NCBI RefSeq assembly: GCF_000186865.1
Contig: NW_008705563.1
Location: 2,909,179-2,922,465 of the forward strand
DNA: 13,287 bases
From: Aureococcus anophagefferens
Taxonomy: Eukaryota > Sar > Pelagophyceae > Pelagomonadales > Pelagomonadaceae
Reading direction: 5' to 3'
Made by a program: the position numbers and the translations under genes. Each line of letters begins with the position of its first letter. Position 1 is the stretch's first letter. Of the stretch, positions 8,382-13,287 are shown in pieces. The notes below the pieces were generated by a model. It had not been told where the DNA came from. It saw nothing but the letters and a program-made list of their open reading frames with translations, and made no database searches.

Positions 8382-9206
8382 GCGTACTTGTCGCGCATCG
8401 CCACCTTTGTCGTTAGCCGAGCCGCCATAGGACAGAACGGCCGCGCACGAGGCGCTCGCGACAGCCTGGGAGGTCCGGCATGGCCAGTACCGCTAGGGCA
8501 GCCACAACGTCACGTAAGTCAAGATTCTCGCTTGTAGCCGGGCCACACGGCCGGGCAGACCGAACTCGACGAAGACGAGCCCTTTCGCAACAAACCGCAC
8601 CCAAGTGCTTCCATCCCCTACTTAGCGGCACTGTCAGACGGGGGCTCTGCTCAGGTGCTTGGCCCGCGGTCAAGGCGCAACCAGATTGCATCGAGTTTCC
8701 CTTGTTCACGCAAGTCCTAGGTCATGATCCGCGGCGGTGCCTTACCCACACATATGCCGAACTAATGTAGGCGATCTGGTTGCATTGGGTTGTCGCAACA
8801 TTCGAGTGAAATCCCAGGGGCTCGGGCACTGTTCTGGCTGAAAACGTCGCAGACTGACAAGGAAACCAGGCCACGATGAATTACAAACGACGTCCGCGTG
8901 CGACGCCTGGCCCGTATTGCCAACACAGCCAGATTCGATTTGTGCTGGCCCATTCCGGGAAAGGACTGTTGGGGAGTCTACGTCACCACCTTCTGCTGGG
9001 GGGGGAGCTTTGCAGTTCAAATACCCCCGGGCTTAGTTCGGCGCAAACTATCATTGCTGCGCTGCTTACATTGAGAGGTCTAATCCATGACCCAGGTGCA
9101 GGGGAGAATACAGCGAAAACCATCGTTTTGCTATAGGACAAGATCAAGGTCTGCCCAGCAGAGCACTGCACGAAGAATGGGACATCAACTGTGTGATATT
9201 TCCGTA
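8382..9206. other. Intergenic region downstream of the glycosyltransferase gene; no gene seen
   Basis: This stretch holds only short frames without recognisable domains, the longest about 98 codons on the minus strand (8413-8709). A 10-bp inverted pair (GCAACCAGAT near 8678 and ATCTGGTTGC near 8775) spans ~100 bp. The 3' untranslated region of the glycosyltransferase gene should fall in its right-hand part. I found no AATAAA signal there. Confidence 0.45.
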
Positions 9207-12200
9207 TTAAGCTTGTGCTCGCAACCTCTTTGTCCTCCGCATCTCTGCACGTTTACTGCGACGTGCGTGGCGTTTTTCGTGGCGTGTGTTCAATCTTGTA
9301 TCAACCATCTCCGCGGGCGCTGTTGGAGGCCTTACAGTGCACGATTTGCCTGTTTCAAAGCTCGCATTTACAGCATATGAGGTCTCTTGATCGCTTTCAG
9401 AGCCAAATGGGAAGCTGGAAGTACACAACGTTCGGGCTCGCTGTTTGTTCTCGAAAGTATCTGACTCAAAAACTAAAGCATGCGTGCATTGATTCCGAGC
9501 CTTGTGGTGCAGACGGAAGTTTATCCTTGGCGCCGCCCATTTGGTAAGTTTAATCGTGAAAGTGCGCCAGGCTTGTGTTGCATCTGCGTCGGCAAAGAAG
9601 TCTGGATTGAGAGCACGCCTGGTCTCCTCGAGTGCATCGAAGACCTGCGTTCTCGTTGCATCGACAATAGAAGTGAGCGTCGGATGAATGTCCTTGGCGT
9701 GGGTGATTAACGGTATGCCTGCATCATAGAAGGCAATCTTGCCCTTTGCCGCTGCGATTGTAGTCCAATGGAATCGAACATCATTATGGACAGCAGTAGA
9801 GCCAAAGTAGATATCATGATTGTGGAGAAGCTCTGTGCGGGTGAATCTATTCCAAGGATAATTTGTGAGACTGAGGCTCTTCAGGAAAGCTCGTCGTTGA
9901 TATTGACTGGCATCAGCCTGAGAACCACTTTCGGTGACATCGATAAAAGCCGATCGGTCTGACTGCCACATATCTCTGACAGCGCCGGGCGTGTTAATTT
10001 CATAGGGAATGAATACGAGATCGCCGTCCTGCTTGTTTTGTGTAAACCTGAGCACTTCGATGAGAGCATCAATGTTGACGTCGTCATCTGCATCCACAAA
10101 GAGAGTGAAGTCACCTTCAAGAAGCGGCAGTGCGCTGTTCCTTGCTTTGCCAGCGCCTGAAGTTGCGGAATTGAGCACGTACACGTTGCCCGTGAGGGCA
10201 CTTTTGGCAATCGCTGCGACGAGTTCCAGTGAGTTGACATCTAATCCGTCGTCAACTACGAAGACCTCAATATTAACGTCACGGTCACTGACCCCAAGCA
10301 GCTTGACTAGGAGAGGTGAAAGAGACGGATGGGCGTTCCGGCAAGGAACGACAACACTGAGCTGCGGCTTGGGAGGCGGACGAGCTCTAAAATCAATAAG
10401 TCTGTTTGACTCGAGAAGGTAGCGCAGTGAATTTGAATTTGACATGTCAATGAAGGCTTCGACGAGTCTTACTAGAACCCTTCCAAATTTCTTGCGAAGA
10501 AGCAGCGTTGGTTGCATTCTTGCGACCCATTTGCTCCGGCTCATGAAGGTGATGAACTCGGAGACAGCGTCGGTTTTGAAAGTAGTTGTGATTCTATGCG
10601 ATGTTTTGTGTTGCAAGAGCAACGATTGTATAATTCGTAAATTTGCGAAGAATCCGGAGAGGGCAGTTGCGTGTCCGGAGTCGCTCAGGTAGGCTGTCGT
10701 TTGACGTTCTCCCCCAACGACGTGCTTGATGATTGTCTCGTCTATGTAAGCGACCCGATTTGCATGCAGAAGCACATCCCAGTGGAAAGTATTATCTTCG
10801 AAAAAAAAATCGCCCTCCGGGAAGCGAAGATCCTGCGATTCTAAAAACCTCATGTCGTAAAGTTTGCGCCACGGAACGGGAGAAAGGCGGAAAAGTTCTG
10901 GAGTTGCTACAGGATTCATGAGAAAATTTCTAGGAAGGGTCTTGGTGACGTGGCGGTCGTACGCTGGCGCGAGAACCCGAGAGAATGTAGATGTGACACG
11001 GACAAAATCACCGATAGCAACATCGAGGTCAAGGGTCGCGGCGAGTGTAGCGAGCTGCTGTAGCGCATTTGGTTCCATTACATCATCCGCGTCTAGGAAT
11101 GCCACGTAACGTGCAGATTTGGGGCAGTTCCCCCGGCCGACATTTGCTGAGTGACCCACGCCACCTGGCGACCTTGCTTCCAGGAGCAGGGGTCTCACAC
11201 GAGAATGGATAACACTCGCATCGTGCACAAGGCACGCAGTCCCGTCGCTTGAAGCATCATCCACGGCCACCACAGTCACATTTGTGTGCGACTGGCCTAA
11301 AATAGACAGAAGCGACATTCTCAGTGTATTTGCATTGTTGTATGCGGTCAACACAACGCATACCTCTAGTTTCACAGCTGAATTATACTGGGAGTTATTA
11401 AAGAGACCATCCCCCGTCCGAGCACATCGATATCTTCGCTCTGCCGTTGGTAAAATATCTGTTGTTATTTCAGCCGCACGACGGCAATGTTGGGTGTTAT
11501 CTGTCACGAGGTTGCCAAACCGATTGAATATGTCCGGCTGTGCCGGAAATTTACTGAGGGGAATATGCCTAGGAGCATGTACTACATGTAAATCTCTTTG
11601 CTCAACAAAAGAACGCAAGGACCCGAGCCAATCTTCAATCCTAGTGTTTGAGCCATATATGCCTGATCGTGACCCTGGCAGCTGCTCCCCAACGCTTGCA
11701 CCCGAGGTTGTTGCGAGCAGTTCCCGCCATCGAGCAGGAACAGGAGAGAACAGCTTTGGTCGAGTACCGAAAAAACGTGCAAAAAATGTTTCCTCGAATG
11801 GCATTTCAAATGGAGTCGATTGTGGTGAAATTGGAATCTCCAGTTCCGCACTGATTGAGAACGCGATCACGTCACCACGTGCACCATAAGCGTCTCTTGC
11901 TCGGCCTAGCCATGAGTACATGTCGGGACTCGGGGGTCCATCGTTTGAATCGAGGATTACACAGGACCCATCCGCGACCCCATCCCACATCAGTTCACTC
12001 CACAACGATTGCCGGGTCCTCTCAAGCTCGAAGACCCACCTCCGTGACGCACCGTACTGAACACAAAAGTCTGAAAAAGCGGCGGCGACAGAGTCGTCGA
12101 ATTTAGACCCGTCATCATGAATACGCACACGTACGACCACTCGCACGCAGCCCCGACCGAAGTCTACAACCAACAAGGAATTCAATGAGACGTCCAGGCC

Positions 12201-12323
12201 TTCACCACTGGATGCATGCACTACGATGCGGCCGTCAACACGATGGCACGGCACGTGAGCAAAAGCGGCTGAGATACTTAGCACTGCGCAAAGCGTCAGA
12301 AATGGGGGAGAAGTGGCTAACAT
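9207..12323 (-). CDS. Secreted/lumenal protein with two tandem family-2 glycosyltransferase domains
   Basis: This protein of 1,038 residues is predicted to transfer sugars from nucleotide-sugar donors in the ER/Golgi lumen or outside the cell. Donor and acceptor cannot be told. The first in-frame ATG (12321-12323) is chosen because it opens a signal peptide (MLATSPPFLTLCAVLSISAA, cleavage likely near AFA-HVP); the frame is open six codons further but has no ATG. Residues ~25-310 form a domain I do not firmly recognise; IEDWLGSLRSFVEQRDLHVV and the long acidic patches recall N-terminal domains of other algal glycosyltransferases. The first GT2 domain (~313-550) has CVVLTAYN, VDDASSDGT (353-361), a DADD metal site (411-414) and ED (509-510) before NTFHW. 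The second (~650-880) has LSVVVPCRN, DADD (744-747) and ND (847-848) before VRFHW, so the usual Glu is Asn. The C-terminus is strongly basic (~1010-1038). No intron or frame break is seen. It is minus-strand like NOT1 but 3.1 kb away, so it is not co-transcribed on this evidence. Confidence 0.88.
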   Translation of the reverse strand: MLATSPPFLTLCAVLSISAAFAHVPCHRVDGRIVVHASSGEGLDVSLNSLLVVDFGRGCVRVVVRVRIHDDGSKFDDSVAAAFSDFCVQYGASRRWVFELERTRQSLWSELMWDGVADGSCVILDSNDGPPSPDMYSWLGRARDAYGARGDVIAFSISAELEIPISPQSTPFEMPFEETFFARFFGTRPKLFSPVPARWRELLATTSGASVGEQLPGSRSGIYGSNTRIEDWLGSLRSFVEQRDLHVVHAPRHIPLSKFPAQPDIFNRFGNLVTDNTQHCRRAAEITTDILPTAERRYRCARTGDGLFNNSQYNSAVKLEVCVVLTAYNNANTLRMSLLSILGQSHTNVTVVAVDDASSDGTACLVHDASVIHSRVRPLLLEARSPGGVGHSANVGRGNCPKSARYVAFLDADDVMEPNALQQLATLAATLDLDVAIGDFVRVTSTFSRVLAPAYDRHVTKTLPRNFLMNPVATPELFRLSPVPWRKLYDMRFLESQDLRFPEGDFFFEDNTFHWDVLLHANRVAYIDETIIKHVVGGERQTTAYLSDSGHATALSGFFANLRIIQSLLLQHKTSHRITTTFKTDAVSEFITFMSRSKWVARMQPTLLLRKKFGRVLVRLVEAFIDMSNSNSLRYLLESNRLIDFRARPPPKPQLSVVVPCRNAHPSLSPLLVKLLGVSDRDVNIEVFVVDDGLDVNSLELVAAIAKSALTGNVYVLNSATSGAGKARNSALPLLEGDFTLFVDADDDVNIDALIEVLRFTQNKQDGDLVFIPYEINTPGAVRDMWQSDRSAFIDVTESGSQADASQYQRRAFLKSLSLTNYPWNRFTRTELLHNHDIYFGSTAVHNDVRFHWTTIAAAKGKIAFYDAGIPLITHAKDIHPTLTSIVDATRTQVFDALEETRRALNPDFFADADATQAWRTFTIKLTKWAAPRINFRLHHKARNQCTHALVFESDTFENKQRARTLCTSSFPFGSESDQETSYAVNASFETGKSCTVRPPTAPAEMVDTRLNTRHEKRHARRSKRAEMRRTKRLRAQA

Positions 12324-12440
12324 GACATTGTTTATTCGCAATTGTCATAATTGTCCAGGACACCAGTCGGTCTACGCCGGTAGGTCCCTACTGCACTGCC
12401 ACAAAGCAGCCGCCGCTCGATCATTTGTCCGTCACTGGAG
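12324..12440 (-). promoter_or_regulatory. 5' leader/promoter region of the glycosyltransferase gene
   Basis: The bases just upstream of the start (GCGAATAAACAATGTC on the minus strand) are AT-rich compared with the flanks. Two upstream out-of-frame ATGs lie at 12348-12346 and 12328-12326; the second opens a three-codon frame overlapping the true start. They could reduce translation if they are in the mRNA. No clear TATA box was found. Confidence 0.3.
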
Positions 12441-12464
12441 GACGCGGGGGGTTCGCGCCCGGAC
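12429..12464. repeat. Left arm of an imperfect ~36-bp inverted repeat (partner 13219-13255)
   Basis: CCGT..TGGAGGA.GCGGGGGGTTCGCG followed by a CCGG-type stretch matches the reverse complement of 13219-13255 with about six differences and two short indels. The two arms enclose ~790 bp containing the small plus-strand gene. No clear target duplication is seen outside them. Confidence 0.65.
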
Positions 12465-12512
12465 GCGCCCCGGACGCGCCCAGGACGCGCCCAGCAGCGC
12501 TCGAGGCGTCCA
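12460..12512. repeat. GGACGCGCCC-type degenerate minisatellite, left block
   Basis: Three near-copies of GGACGCGCCC (10-11-bp period) run from 12461, then decay into CAGCAGCGCTCGAGGCGTCC. A 22-bp stretch (12471-12492) recurs exactly, in the same orientation, at 13175-13196 on the other side of the small gene. Confidence 0.75.
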
Positions 12513-12558
12513 GAGTACTCGCTGCGATTTTCCCGATGTGTCGCGGTGAGGCACTGGC

Positions 12559-12582
12559 ATATTTAGAGCGCGCGCGCGCGTG
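12559..12582 (+). promoter_or_regulatory. TATA-like box followed by an alternating GC tract
   Basis: ATATTTAG (12559-12566) stands out in very GC-rich DNA about 60 bp upstream of the ATG of the small plus-strand gene. It is followed by 13 alternating G/C bases (12568-12580), which could adopt Z-DNA. The promoter role is inferred from position only. Confidence 0.35.
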
Positions 12583-12621
12583 CTGAGCAAACGGCCTCGG
12601 GCTGCCCCGCGGCATCGAAAA

Positions 12622-12917
12622 ATGCAACATGCTCAGTTGCCGCCGGGACCCGGGTGGGCACCAGAAGGAAAGGATGGCGGGAGCACGGCGTCCGCGACGA
12701 CGACGACTTCGACGACTTCGGCATCGGGCACTGGCAGCTCTACGAGACGCCGTCGCTGAAACCGAAGAAGGACACGCCGCGCCCGCGCCCGCGCGCGCAC
12801 CCGGGCTCGGAGAAGGCCGCCCGTACCGCTACGCGCGCAGGCCGCCCGAGGGCCGCCCGAGACCTCGTCTTGAACCGGCTCGAAGACGTGACCGAAGAAA
12901 CGCGGCCGCCTGTGTGA
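12622..12917 (+). CDS. Small hypothetical protein with an acidic DDDDFDDF motif; frame break or short intron inside
   Basis: I do not recognise this gene. The ATG at 12622 opens MQHAQLPPGPGWAPEGKDGG. Near 12680 the protein-like frame becomes the one shifted by one base, reading VRDDDDFDDFGIGHWQLYET, then PSLKPKKDTP, an Arg/Pro/Ala-rich stretch, and RDLVLNRLEDVTEET before a TGA at 12915-12917. Third codon positions of the second part are almost all G or C, as expected of real coding in such DNA. Either one base is missing near 12680, or a 29-nt GT...AG segment (12636-12664) is spliced out, joining MQHAQ to RKGWREHGVRDDDD. A third possibility is a start at 12536 with a 91-nt intron (12546-12636, GTGAGG...CTCAG). 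The predicted product is ~90-98 residues. The TGA overlaps a GTGTGA that could be a splice donor, so the gene may continue. Confidence 0.45.
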
Positions 12918-13117
12918 AGCGCGCGGCCCGCTAGATCCCGCCCGAACCAACCCCTCTCCGCATTCCCCCCGCCGCTCTCCGGTACCGCGCACGCCGCCGC
13001 CCCCTCCTTTCCCCGGGCCGTACTAACTGAGCGCCTTGCTTGCGACGCGCGAGCCGCGGCGCGCGGCCCCGAGCTCCCACGAATTTCCCACGGCGTTTTT
13101 AAGATTCTGCAGACGAC
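12918..13117 (+). other. Possible intron or 3' region of the small gene, with a TACTAAC box
   Basis: GTGTGA at 12912-12917 resembles a 5' splice site. TACTAAC at 13021-13027 is the ideal branch-point sequence. CTGCAG and CTTCAG near 13110-13124 could be acceptors. Alternatively this is simply untranslated or intergenic DNA. It is C-rich and has no convincing open frame on the plus strand. Confidence 0.3.
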
Positions 13118-13232
13118 CTTCAGACGCCTCTGCTGGACGCCCCCAGGACGCCCGTCGGACGCCCGCCGGACGCCCGGACGCGCCCAGGACGCGCCCGGAC
13201 GCCCGGCGGACGCCCCGGACGCCCGGACGCGA
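13118..13232. repeat. GGACGCCC-type degenerate minisatellite, right block
   Basis: About ten near-copies of GGACGCCC/GGACGCGCCC with 8-13-bp spacing run through this block. It shares a 22-bp exact direct repeat with 12471-12492. Together the two blocks bracket the small gene. The frames stay open across it because of the composition, so open frames here are weak evidence of coding. Confidence 0.75.
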
Positions 13233-13255
13233 ACCCCCCGCTCCTCCACTACGGA
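13219..13255. repeat. Right arm of the imperfect inverted repeat (partner 12429-12464)
   Basis: The stretch CGCGAACCCCCCGCTCCTCCA (split by one indel against its partner) is the reverse complement of the left arm with few changes. The last 30 bases of the window leave the repeat and may begin another coding exon (LLHYGELQIWTSSSA in one plus frame), which is only a suggestion. Confidence 0.6.
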
Positions 13256-13287
13256 GAGCTCCAAATCTGGACCTCGTCTTCGGCGGC

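Noticed and set aside
8413..8709. 98-codon minus-strand frame with a protein-like C-terminal part (DLRDVVAALAVLAMPDLP)
   Set aside because: No family recognised, poor codon pattern in the first half and no neighbouring exon seen; left as unannotated.
12740..13264. 174-codon minus-strand frame over the small gene and right repeat block
   Set aside because: It crosses the GGACGC minisatellite, is Arg/Gly/Ser-rich low complexity and runs opposite the more protein-like plus-strand frame.

Overview
The window is eukaryotic nuclear DNA. Its largest gene encodes NOT1, the scaffold of the CCR4-NOT deadenylase complex, which is found only in eukaryotes. The second large gene encodes a protein with a signal peptide and two family-2 glycosyltransferase domains, a type common in algae and other protists. 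Both genes are on the minus strand. They have long reading frames with few or no introns and moderately GC-rich, Ala/Arg/Ser-rich coding. I infer an intron-poor microalga or similar protist, but the species cannot be read from the window.

Layout. Positions 1-6087 (minus) hold NOT1 from its N-terminus almost to its C-terminus; the last ~150 residues lie beyond the left edge. Its reading frame breaks at four places (~5.88 kb, ~5.00 kb, ~4.78 kb, ~0.55 kb). All four have the same phase: one base missing, or 3n+2 bases to be removed. Positions 6088-9206 are a 3.1-kb stretch with no convincing gene. It holds a cluster of perfect palindromes and hairpins (6.29-6.87 kb), a decayed hAT-like miniature element (6921-7174), a 9-bp minisatellite (7482-7589), a nested inverted repeat (7931-7989) and a complete hAT-type miniature element (8071-8373) with a perfect 8-bp target duplication. 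Positions 9207-12323 (minus) encode the glycosyltransferase. Positions 12324-13287 hold a divergent, very GC-rich locus: GGACGC-type repeats and an imperfect inverted repeat flank a small plus-strand hypothetical gene (12622-12917). That gene has a frame break of the same phase as those in NOT1.

Function. NOT1 acts in cytoplasmic and nuclear mRNA decay and repression. The glycosyltransferase should act in the ER/Golgi lumen or outside the cell. I see no sign that they are functionally linked; they are simply neighbours. The most informative signals are the same-phase frame breaks (consensus deletions, or possibly 20-29-nt introns) and the hAT-type miniature element family.
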